This document shows positions 16,767 to 24,328 of a stretch of 35,291 nt of DNA, one piece after another. The notes beneath the pieces are model-generated. The model saw nothing but the letters and a program-made list of their open reading frames with translations, had not been told where the DNA came from and made no database searches. Origin of the DNA: an uncultured Verrucomicrobiota bacterium (GTDB lineage Bacteria; Verrucomicrobiota; Verrucomicrobiia; Verrucomicrobiales; Verrucomicrobiaceae); NCBI GenBank assembly GCA_903838675.1, contig CAILZI010000239.1, positions 1-35,291 on the forward strand, given 5' to 3'. Every line of letters starts with the position of its first letter. Position 1 is the first letter of the stretch. The position numbers and the translations under genes are program-made.

Positions 16767-17185
16767 GGGGCGGGTGTTTTGCGATTGGCGTAGTCGAGCA
16801 TGAAAGCGCGATGGTGGTCGAGGAGTGTGCGGTTTTGCAAATCGGACAGAGGAACCCAGGCGTAGTCGTCGTGCTCCTCGCTCATGCGAAGGGTGCCGCC
16901 GGTAAGGCGTGCCTCCATGCACAGCATCACCACGCGCACCTTGGGCATCTCAAACTCGAGCGCACCCGCAAGGCCGGTGAGCTCCACGGTCAGGCCGCAT
17001 TCCTCCAGCACTTCGCGTTCGAGGCCGGTGGCAAAACTTTCACCTGGATCGAGTTTTCCGCCCGGCCACTCCCAGCAGCCGACGAAGTTCGAGTTGTGTG
17101 CAGAACGGCGGATGATCAGGCAGCGGCCCTCGGCATCGAGGATCACCGCCTTCACGGCCATGGAGAAGGGTTTCGCAGAGGACAT
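16763..17185 (-). CDS. Nudix (MutT-type) hydrolase
   Basis: This 140-residue Nudix hydrolase has a complete Nudix box, GKLDPGESFATGLEREVLEE followed by CGL, matching Gx5Ex7REUxEExGU. WEWPGGK precedes it. The family hydrolyses nucleoside diphosphates linked to another group, including dNTPs, ADP-ribose and alarmones. Substrate cannot be set from sequence, but coupling to a RelA/SpoT-type synthetase by an ATGA overlap points to an alarmone or a TIR-derived ADP-ribose product. Two upstream in-frame ATGs exist. The one at 17185 is chosen to keep a short N terminus, while 17227 would add 14 residues. The gene is the first of the minus-strand operon, divergent from the PfkB-AAA-RyR gene. Confidence 0.9.
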   Translation of the reverse strand: MSSAKPFSMAVKAVILDAEGRCLIIRRSAHNSNFVGCWEWPGGKLDPGESFATGLEREVLEECGLTVELTGLAGALEFEMPKVRVVMLCMEARLTGGTLRMSEEHDDYAWVPLSDLQNRTLLDHHRAFMLDYANRKTPAP

Positions 17186-17376
17186 GGAGTGCGGGAGAGA
17201 TTGAGGGTGTGCGGGGATTTTGGTCAATGACGCGGGGATTGTCGAGAAACATTGCGGGGAACTGCCATGGCAGACTTGTGTGAAAGACCACCAGGAAAGG
17301 GCTCAGGGGGGTAACAATCATTTCGTAAATTTGCTCGACAGGCTGCTATTGGCTTCCGACGATATTCGCCAGACCT

Positions 17377-20232
17377 ATGAGTAAACAAATTCACGTTGCC
17401 GGAGATGTGTGTCTTGATGTTTTGGGGATTTCGATGCCTGCACCGGTGTTGAAGAATGGCAAGGCGGACAACTGGCGGCAGACGGGAGAAACCCGGACGC
17501 ACTTTCGGCTTGGTGGGGCGCTGTTGCTGACGAAGTTCGTCGAAGCGGCTGTGGCAGACAGCAAGGACGAAGTCAAAGTGCACGGTCCAAAACCATGTCT
17601 TCCAGGTGCCTTGTCTCATGGAAGGACAACTGGACAGCCGCTTTCATTTGCGGAGTTTCTTGATGTTGCGGAAAGGCTGACCCGCAAAGAAGTGGTTCAT
17701 TCCTTGATTCATCTGGATCGTTTTCCTGCGAAGCCCGGAGACAAGGATGCCGCTACTTTGCGCATCCAAAGTGCCAATGGGTTTGCCGGTCCGACTTTGA
17801 AAGATGGTGAGCCGAGTCTTGAGATCCGGCCGCCGGATGCGGGATCGGAACCTGTGGAGGTGGTGGTGCTGGATGATACTGGGAATCGCTTCCGCCGCGC
17901 GCGTGACCAATGGCCGGTGGTAATCACACAGCCCCAGCAGGGCCAGGTGCCGCTGATTGTTCACAAGCTTCACCGGCCCTTGCCAATCAAAACTTCTTCA
18001 GCAGGTGAGTCTTCATCTGCCATGGGAAACGATTCATTGCTTTGGCAGACGCTTGCCGAACATCATGCTGAGCGCCGGATTGTGGTGGTGTCGGTGGACG
18101 ACTTGCGTGATGCCGAGGCACCGATCAGTCGTGGACTGTCCTGGGAACGCACGGCGCTCGATCTGGTGTGGCAGCTTTTAAATGCGGAATCCTTCGAACC
18201 ACTTCGCGATTGTCCGCATCTGATTGTCCGGCTTGGCCTGGACGGCTCGCTGTACTGGAGGTGCACGAAGACTGAGAATGGTCATGATTATCATGCATGG
18301 ATCATCTACAACCCAGCCGGGATCGAAGGGACCGGTGAAAACTCCTGCGATGGCAAAATGGTGGCCTACGGTTCTGTTTTCACCGCGGCTCTCGTTTCAC
18401 ATCTTGTGCCGCTGCCAACCACAGGTTTGCAGGATTCAGCGGCGAAAGGTGAAGACAAGAGCCTGCCGAACAAGGCGGTGGTCGAAGGAATAAAAGCTGG
18501 GCTGCTGGCTTCGCAACGGTTGCTGCAAGCGGGTTTTGGCAGCGATGCGGAGAATCCGAATTTCCCCAGCAGCGATTTGTTCGCTGCACGAAAAGAGAAG
18601 GAGATCGTTTTTGCCTGCCAGCCGGTTCCGATCATTCGTGGGGCGGACACACCTGATCGTGGCTACTGGCGCCTGCTGGAGTCCATCTTCTCGGGCAAGA
18701 CCGAGATGCTTCATCGGGCGGTGGCTCTCACGGCTAGAAACGCCAAAGCAGCGGATGATGACGATGAAAAGGCTCTCGAATTTCTGTCACAGGCTCCCAT
18801 CGCGGTGTTCGCCAAGGCGTTGCGCACTTACGACCGCCATGAGATTGAAAGTTATCGGGCGCTTTACAGCCTGATGTTTGACTACACCCGGCAGAGGAAT
18901 CCGCAGCGGCCGCTAAATGTGGCGGTATTCGGACCACCGGGCGCCGGGAAGTCGTTTGGAGTGAAGAAGGTTGCCGAGGCGCTTGCCGAAGCGGGTGGAT
19001 CACGGGAGATGAAGACGCTGACGTTTAACCTCTCACAGTATCAATCGGCGGAAGAGCTTGCCGCAGCGTTTCACCTGGTGCGTGACGTCGTCCTGCATGG
19101 GAAGATCCCGCTGGTATTCTTTGATGAGTTCGACACTGCACTTAATGGCAATAAGCTGGGCTGGCTGCGCTACTTCCTGAGCCCCATGCAGGACGCGGAA
19201 TTCATGGACAGGGGCACGCCCCACCCCATCGGCCAGAGCATCTTTGTATTTGCCGGTGGCACCAGTGGTAGTTACGAAGAATTTGCGAAGCCGTTCCACA
19301 CTGAAGGTGGTGACGATGAAGCTGTCAAAAAACGTGAGGATTTTAAGAGCGCGAAGGGGCCGGATTTCCTCTCACGTCTGCGTGGCACGCTCGACATTCC
19401 CGGCCTGGACCTGAATCAAGAATTCGACGCGTATGGACCCACCGAGGCCTTTCCATGTGAATCGGCGATCCTTTTGCGCCGTGCGGGGATTCTATCTTTC
19501 CAACTAGGAGAAAAGTTTCCCGAACTGCGCGACGCCAGCAAGGCGCTCCGTGTCAGTCCCGGCGTCCTGCGCGCCCTGCTGCACCTTCCGCAGTTTGAGC
19601 ACGGCAACCGCTCCTTTGAAGCCCTGCTGGACATGAGTCATGTGTCGGGTGCGCGGCAGTTCACGGCGTCGATGCTCCCAGCCTGCGGACACACGGACCT
19701 CCACGCCAATGCCGTTCATCTCAGCCAGTTGGTAGCGACGGAGCAGCCATTCAGTTTGGAGGACCGCACAAAGATAGCACGGGCGATCCACGAACACTTT
19801 GTGGAACAGCGGAAGGAGAAGCATGAATTCAAGGCCGATAAGGCTTCCCATCAGCCTTGGGCAATTTTGGCACCGTATTATGTGGCTTCGAACGAAGCTC
19901 AAGCTGATGACATACCGCGCAAGCTGCGCCGGGCCGGACTTTGGTTCCGCAAGAGGACTGCTGCAGCATCGGGAGAGGTCGTGCGCACCAATCTTTCCGA
20001 CGAACAGATTGAACAGCTGGCTCGTCTGGAGCACGACCGCTGGGTAGGGAACGAGAGAAGCAAAGGTGTCATCCTGGGGACTGGCGCCAACACTGCTCCC
20101 CATACGCACCCCTGCATTTTGAAATGGGATGACGCCGCCTTTCCACAATCTCAGAAGGATAAAGATATCGATGCCATCAGGGCCATACCGCGCTATCTGG
20201 CAGCAGCGAACTATGAGGTCATCAAAATCTGA
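17377..20232 (+). CDS. PfkB-like - AAA+ - RyR fusion protein
   Basis: This 951-residue fusion protein starts with a domain like the PfkB/ribokinase fold: IHVAGDVCLDVLGI at 4-17, a later VVVSVDDLRDAEAPISRG, CPHLIVRLGLDGSLYW and AYGSVFTAALVSHL. The usual GAGD active-site motif is replaced, so this domain may only bind a ligand. An AAA+ ATPase follows, with Walker A GPPGAGKS near 519-526 and Walker B LVFFDEFDTAL near 579-588. A C-terminal RyR domain is at about 872-951 (LARLEHDRWVGNERSKG, HPCILKW, AIRAIPRYLAAANYEV). There are no membrane segments. It is divergent from the Nudix-led operon, so both may share a 190-base regulatory region. It may be a ligand-gated ATPase switch of the system. Confidence 0.82.
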   Translation: MSKQIHVAGDVCLDVLGISMPAPVLKNGKADNWRQTGETRTHFRLGGALLLTKFVEAAVADSKDEVKVHGPKPCLPGALSHGRTTGQPLSFAEFLDVAERLTRKEVVHSLIHLDRFPAKPGDKDAATLRIQSANGFAGPTLKDGEPSLEIRPPDAGSEPVEVVVLDDTGNRFRRARDQWPVVITQPQQGQVPLIVHKLHRPLPIKTSSAGESSSAMGNDSLLWQTLAEHHAERRIVVVSVDDLRDAEAPISRGLSWERTALDLVWQLLNAESFEPLRDCPHLIVRLGLDGSLYWRCTKTENGHDYHAWIIYNPAGIEGTGENSCDGKMVAYGSVFTAALVSHLVPLPTTGLQDSAAKGEDKSLPNKAVVEGIKAGLLASQRLLQAGFGSDAENPNFPSSDLFAARKEKEIVFACQPVPIIRGADTPDRGYWRLLESIFSGKTEMLHRAVALTARNAKAADDDDEKALEFLSQAPIAVFAKALRTYDRHEIESYRALYSLMFDYTRQRNPQRPLNVAVFGPPGAGKSFGVKKVAEALAEAGGSREMKTLTFNLSQYQSAEELAAAFHLVRDVVLHGKIPLVFFDEFDTALNGNKLGWLRYFLSPMQDAEFMDRGTPHPIGQSIFVFAGGTSGSYEEFAKPFHTEGGDDEAVKKREDFKSAKGPDFLSRLRGTLDIPGLDLNQEFDAYGPTEAFPCESAILLRRAGILSFQLGEKFPELRDASKALRVSPGVLRALLHLPQFEHGNRSFEALLDMSHVSGARQFTASMLPACGHTDLHANAVHLSQLVATEQPFSLEDRTKIARAIHEHFVEQRKEKHEFKADKASHQPWAILAPYYVASNEAQADDIPRKLRRAGLWFRKRTAAASGEVVRTNLSDEQIEQLARLEHDRWVGNERSKGVILGTGANTAPHTHPCILKWDDAAFPQSQKDKDIDAIRAIPRYLAAANYEVIKI

Positions 20233-20256
20233 CGCAGCCCATGCCCGCCTCCCGCA

Positions 20257-20568
20257 TAGTTGAAGCAGGACTTTGGACTCGAGGCGTTCTGTCTGCAGGA
20301 CTTCTGGGCCACCGAGGTATCGTTCCGGTTCATCATGGTGGCCTACAACCTGATGAGCCTGTTCCGGCATTTTGGGCTCAACAGCCACAACCAGGCAACT
20401 CTCTCGACACTGCGATCCTATTGCTTTGCAATAGGCGGCTGGATCAGTGAGCACGCCCGCAAACGGGTGCTCAAGCTCTCACTGCCATGCAAAAAACGCC
20501 CCTGGATGGATGCCATCCTTCTCAAGATCCAATCCCTCACAGCTCCTTTGGCTTACTCTACTGCATAA
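20257..20568 (+). pseudogene. IS1380-family transposase, C-terminal remnant
   Basis: The frame reads KQDFGLEAFCLQDFWATE, FRFIMVAYNLMSLFRHFGL and CFAIGGWISEHARKRVLKLS. These are close to the C-terminal end of IS1380/IS4-type DDE transposases. Only about 100 residues remain, an in-frame stop precedes them, and no catalytic DDE core is present. TGCATAATCCGGGTTTAATC just after the stop resembles an IS end. It lies 24 bases after the AAA-RyR stop, so an IS inserted in the cluster has mostly decayed. Confidence 0.8.
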
Positions 20569-20668
20569 TCCGGGTTTAATCAGTATTTGGTCGCAATCCA
20601 TTTGTCCGACTGGGGCTCAGAAATCTTCTTGCAACAGGTTCGTCACTTCGCTATGAAGGGCGCTCCTA

Positions 20669-21703
20669 ATGTCCAACCGCCTCAAGAGCCAACCAAAACA
20701 TGCGCCGAATTGGAGCGATTGTTTTGTCATCAGCCCAATTGCAGACCAGACTAGTGATGGCCGGGCATTTGTGCGCTGGAAGGTGGACTACTTGCTGAAA
20801 CATGTAATCCGTCCAGTATGCGAGGCTCAACGGCTCAAGGCTCGGAGGATGGATGAACGCGACGGCAACGGCCTGATTCCCGAAGAGATGGTGGAAAAAC
20901 TGGCGGCCGATCCATTGGCGGTGGCTGTGCTTGAGCGAGGTGCCGTGCCAGCGGGAACCACTTTCTCAGGGATTGACGAGTTCAATGCCAACGTAGTTTA
21001 TGAAATTGGGCTGCGACACGCGTGGTGCAAGCCAGTGGTGGTGATGGCACCTGACGATCCGCCGCGTCTCCCCTTCGACTTAAGGGATGTGAAGCCAGTG
21101 CATTACCCGGAAATTGAGCAAGATCCTAGAAACCCGCGCAAAGGACTGCCATGGACGGCATCGGTGCTGCGTAGCGTGCAAAACACTCTGAAGACCCGCC
21201 TGGTGAATTCAGTCAAAGAGAACAAGGCAAGCAAACGCTATGGACAGGCGCTGCGAATGCACATGGAAATGTATGGTTTGGAACTGGTGTGTGAAATGAA
21301 GCGGCGATCTCTTCTCGATTTGAGTCTTGCATTGGTACGGTTCAGAAAAGACACGGACAAGGACTACGAAGTCAAGCGAAAGAGCAGCCGTGGCATGACA
21401 GAACTGGCCGGTTTGATCGAACTACCGCAAAAGGCCTTTCTGGCGGACGGCATGTCATACCGTCGAATCGCCAACGAGAGGCTGTCCCATGTGCATCGGG
21501 TGGAAGACGTGGTTGCGCTTTGCAAAGAAATGGACAGCATTGACCATTCTATGGCGGAACTGGTCCAAGTCCTGCGTGCCACCGATCTGAAACGGCTGCC
21601 ACTAAAGGGGCAGTTGCTTCGTAAGATTGACACCCTGTCGAGTATGATCGAACGTACCATTGCCTCAACACAGAAAGTCATCAAACTAGTCGCTCATGTC
21701 TGA
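20669..21703 (+). CDS. TIR-like/deoxyribosyltransferase-like sensor protein
   Basis: This 344-residue protein has an N-terminal Rossmann-like domain (about 15-150): DCFVISPIADQTSDGRAF, RRMDERDGNGLIPEEMVEKL, PLAVAVLERG, NANVVYEIGLRHAWCKPVVV and LPFDLRDVKPVHY. This is the pattern of a widespread family related to nucleoside 2-deoxyribosyltransferases and TIR domains. The NxxVxYEIGLRHA motif holds the conserved glutamate. The family is often found in nucleotide-dependent conflict systems. The C-terminal half is helical and charged with no recognised domain. It overlaps the next gene by eight bases and follows the IS1380 remnant. It probably recognises or cleaves a nucleotide, but its role is not proven. 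Confidence 0.75.
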   Translation: MSNRLKSQPKHAPNWSDCFVISPIADQTSDGRAFVRWKVDYLLKHVIRPVCEAQRLKARRMDERDGNGLIPEEMVEKLAADPLAVAVLERGAVPAGTTFSGIDEFNANVVYEIGLRHAWCKPVVVMAPDDPPRLPFDLRDVKPVHYPEIEQDPRNPRKGLPWTASVLRSVQNTLKTRLVNSVKENKASKRYGQALRMHMEMYGLELVCEMKRRSLLDLSLALVRFRKDTDKDYEVKRKSSRGMTELAGLIELPQKAFLADGMSYRRIANERLSHVHRVEDVVALCKEMDSIDHSMAELVQVLRATDLKRLPLKGQLLRKIDTLSSMIERTIASTQKVIKLVAHV

Positions 21704-22076
21704 CCGAACCACCAAGCCTTCTCCTTCAACCGTGGAGTGGAGCGCACTTGACCTTTATCGTGTAAAAGATGCGGCCGCCAAATTACGCGTTTCACCGCCC
21801 GATATCTCCCTGGCGGAGGACTTTTGCCGCGCTCTGCGTCAGTCGAGATCGGACTGGGAATATTTTGAGCAGCGTATGCCGGGCCAGTTTCATGAGGCAG
21901 GACGGTGGCTTGCTGCCCTTAGTCGAGATGTTCTTACCATGCTTGATTCGCCGAAATGGAAAAGCCTTAAAGCTAAGACGTCGGAAGTCAGAAAATCAGG
22001 GATTTCACGGCACTTGGAAATTTTGCTCAAGGCCATGGAGCCTGCACGCCACTCTAGGAAGAGGCAGGCGGCATAG
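21696..22076 (+). CDS. small helical partner protein of unknown function
   Basis: This 126-residue protein is of no family I recognise. It is helical and polar, with segments LDLYRVKDAAAKLRVSPPDI, DWEYFEQRMPGQFHEAGRWL and SRHLEILLKAMEPARHSRKR, and ends with a basic tail. It has no membrane segment or signal peptide. The ATG overlaps the stop of the TIR-like gene by eight bases, so the two are almost certainly translated together and may form a complex, perhaps as sensor and regulator. A 136-base gap follows before the TrkA-RyR gene. Confidence 0.7.
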   Translation: MSDRTTKPSPSTVEWSALDLYRVKDAAAKLRVSPPDISLAEDFCRALRQSRSDWEYFEQRMPGQFHEAGRWLAALSRDVLTMLDSPKWKSLKAKTSEVRKSGISRHLEILLKAMEPARHSRKRQAA

Positions 22077-22212
22077 TTTCAGCGCAGGGGGCGAGAGGCG
22101 TGCCGTTTATAATGACTTTGGACTTGAACTGCGGAGGTTCTGTATTGTGAGGCTTGCATTCCGAGTCCATGCGGTGCCAGAACCGCCTGACTTGGTTTTC
22201 ATGATCTAGCCC

Positions 22213-23973
22213 ATGACCGAAATCGAAACCATCCGCAGGCGGCAGCGCTGGGGCTTGATTGAGTGGCCGCTGATCTGGGGGCTCACGGCTGTGGCGTTTG
22301 TGCTGGGGCTGGTGGGTTTCGCGAGGATGCAGGCGGTGCCGCCGTTGTCGGCCCTCGATGTGCTTTACTGCAGTCTGCAACTTTTCATTCTCGAAGTGAG
22401 CCCCGAAGGTCCGCTGAACTGGCAGATCGAAGTCGCGCGGCTGCTGGCGCCGGGGGTGCTGCTGTATACGGGCACGCAGGCGCTGATCGTGCTTTTTCGC
22501 AAGCAGCTGACGCAACTGCGGCTGTGCTTTGCGCGCGGGCACGTGGTGGTGTGCGGCCTGGGACGCACAGGATTCAAGGTGGCGTCGGATTTGCTGCGGC
22601 GGGGCGAGAAGGTGGTGATCATCGAGGAGGATATCGAGAACGACTGGATTGGCATGAGCGAAGAGCTTGGCGCGACGGTGCTGATGGGCGATGCGACCGA
22701 TGTGCAGATGCTCTGCCGGGCACGTGTTGATCACGCGCGGCTGCTCGTTGCGGTGTGCGGCAATGATGGGATCAATGTCGAAATCGCGATTCGTGCCTAT
22801 GAGTTGAAGCGCGAATCGCCACCGGGCACCGGTCCAGTGATGGAGTGTCACGTCCACATAGTCGAATCGGACCTGCGTGCCCTCTTCAAGGAGCACCATG
22901 TCTTCACTGACACGGGTGATCGCTTTCGCGTGGTGCTGTTCAACATCTATGACTCCAGTGCGCGCCTGCTGCTGCGCCGGTATCCGCTCGATCGCGAGCG
23001 CATCGGCCCGGATGATCCGCGCACGGTGCATCTTCTGGTCATCGGCTTTGGACTGATGGGCGAGAGTCTCGTGCTGCAGGCTGCGCGCAACAGTCACTTC
23101 GCCAATGGCCGCCGCCTGCGAGTGAGCGTGGTGGATCACGATTCCACGCAGCCGAAGCGTTGCTTTCTTCGCCGCCATCCCAACATGGCTGCCGTGTGCG
23201 ATGTCACTTTTCTCTCTCGCGAAGCCGACGATACAGGAACGCTCGCGGAAATCGCCACGCTGTGCGCTGAGGCGGACACCCTGCCCACCGTGGCGATCTG
23301 CTTTGACGATGACACGCGCGGTCTCTCGCTTGCCCTGGCACTGCTGCCTAATCTCAAAGCTCTCCGTGTGCCTGTCCTGCTGCGCATGACGACCGATGGC
23401 GGCCTGACCACTCTGCTGGATGCGGACATCGCTGCATCAAGCCTCGCGGGTTTGGTGAAGCCTTTTCCCGTCATCGGACTTTCGACTGAAAGCGAAGTGC
23501 TCGTCCACCGCGAGATGGACGCGGGTGCCATCGCCATCCATGAGGACTACGTGACCAAGCGCCGCCGGGAACAGCACGATGCGAGAGATCCCGCACTGCG
23601 CCCCTGGGACTCTCTGGATGAAGATCTCAAAGACTCGTGCCGTCAGCAGGCCGACCACATCGAGGTGAAGTTGCGCGCCATCGGTTTCACCTCTGCCACT
23701 GTCGCCACCACCCCAACTGTGACTTCATTCACACCGGCAGAAGTCGAGATACTCGCGCGCATGGAGCACACCCGCTGGAATGCCGAGCGCTTTCTCGCCG
23801 GTTGGAGCCATGCGCCGGGGAAGAAGAGCATCGAAAACAAAACCAGCCCCTGGCTCGTCGGCTGGGACGCACTGCCTGAGGAAATTCGCGAATACGACCG
23901 CGAGGCGGTGAGGAACATCCCGCATCTGGTGCAGATGAGCGGGCGGTGCCTCGTGCGGGGGGAGGTGACGTGA
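22213..23973 (+). CDS. membrane TrkA-N-RyR protein
   Basis: This 586-residue protein is anchored by two hydrophobic segments at about 17-38 and 78-96. A K+ channel filter (TVGYG) is not visible between them. Two TrkA-N (RCK-type, NAD-binding) Rossmann domains follow: GHVVVCGLGRTGFKVASDLL near 109 and VHLLVIGFGLMGESLVLQAA near 272. A C-terminal RyR domain is at about 505-580 (LARMEHTRWNAERFLAGW, KTSPWLVGWDALPEEI, AVRNIPHLVQMSG). RCK domains gate ion flux in response to NAD or other nucleotides. The protein may therefore couple NAD or a RyR ligand to membrane permeability. The TrkA-N plus RyR combination is a known prokaryotic architecture. It ends the RyR cluster. Confidence 0.85.
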   Translation: MTEIETIRRRQRWGLIEWPLIWGLTAVAFVLGLVGFARMQAVPPLSALDVLYCSLQLFILEVSPEGPLNWQIEVARLLAPGVLLYTGTQALIVLFRKQLTQLRLCFARGHVVVCGLGRTGFKVASDLLRRGEKVVIIEEDIENDWIGMSEELGATVLMGDATDVQMLCRARVDHARLLVAVCGNDGINVEIAIRAYELKRESPPGTGPVMECHVHIVESDLRALFKEHHVFTDTGDRFRVVLFNIYDSSARLLLRRYPLDRERIGPDDPRTVHLLVIGFGLMGESLVLQAARNSHFANGRRLRVSVVDHDSTQPKRCFLRRHPNMAAVCDVTFLSREADDTGTLAEIATLCAEADTLPTVAICFDDDTRGLSLALALLPNLKALRVPVLLRMTTDGGLTTLLDADIAASSLAGLVKPFPVIGLSTESEVLVHREMDAGAIAIHEDYVTKRRREQHDARDPALRPWDSLDEDLKDSCRQQADHIEVKLRAIGFTSATVATTPTVTSFTPAEVEILARMEHTRWNAERFLAGWSHAPGKKSIENKTSPWLVGWDALPEEIREYDREAVRNIPHLVQMSGRCLVRGEVT

Positions 23974-24157
23974 GGCCGTTCACCCCGGCGAATGACGTGA
24001 CCTGCGCCGTCTTTCTCGCGCGGCTGAAAAAGGAAAGACTGGCAGGACTCGAAATCGCCGTCAGCCAGAGCAGTGAAACGTTTAGTGAGAATGAATTAGG
24101 TTTGAAGGAACGCACTAACCCACTGTCAGCATTCGCGCCCACAGAGCGAACAAGAAT

Positions 24158-24328
24158 ATGTCTCAACAAATCATACTAACCGAATTGCGGAACGAGATTC
24201 TCGCGTGCCTGAAGCTTGATGAACATCTACTTGTCGAGGCTGCACGCGCCTGTCCTGGAGATTTTGATCAAGTGCTTCGAGCGGTAATTGCTGAAAATGC
24301 GACTTTCCGGCGGGCTCTGCTGGGTTAG
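24158..24328 (+). CDS. small protein (56 aa), unknown function
   Basis: This short reading frame begins MSQQIILTELRNEILACLKL and ends ENATFRRALLG. It is a compact amphipathic helical protein with two cysteines and reads like real coding sequence. It overlaps the stop of the convergent FtsA-like gene by four bases. No family is recognised. It lies 184 bases beyond the TrkA-RyR gene, and nothing else is visible in that gap. Confidence 0.45.
   Translation: MSQQIILTELRNEILACLKLDEHLLVEAARACPGDFDQVLRAVIAENATFRRALLG

Noticed and set aside
19504..20454. Long open minus-strand frame of 316 codons opposite the AAA-RyR gene
   Set aside because: It is antisense to a gene with clear AAA and RyR motifs, has no recognisable domain, and is explained by GC-rich codon shadows.
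22054..23178. Minus-strand frame of 374 codons opposite the TrkA-RyR gene
   Set aside because: It is rich in His, Arg and Gln with no domain, and lies over strong TrkA-N motifs on the plus strand.
23946..24179. Plus-strand frame overlapping the end of the TrkA-RyR gene
   Set aside because: It starts within the previous gene and runs past the start of the better 56-residue frame. It shows no recognisable motif.
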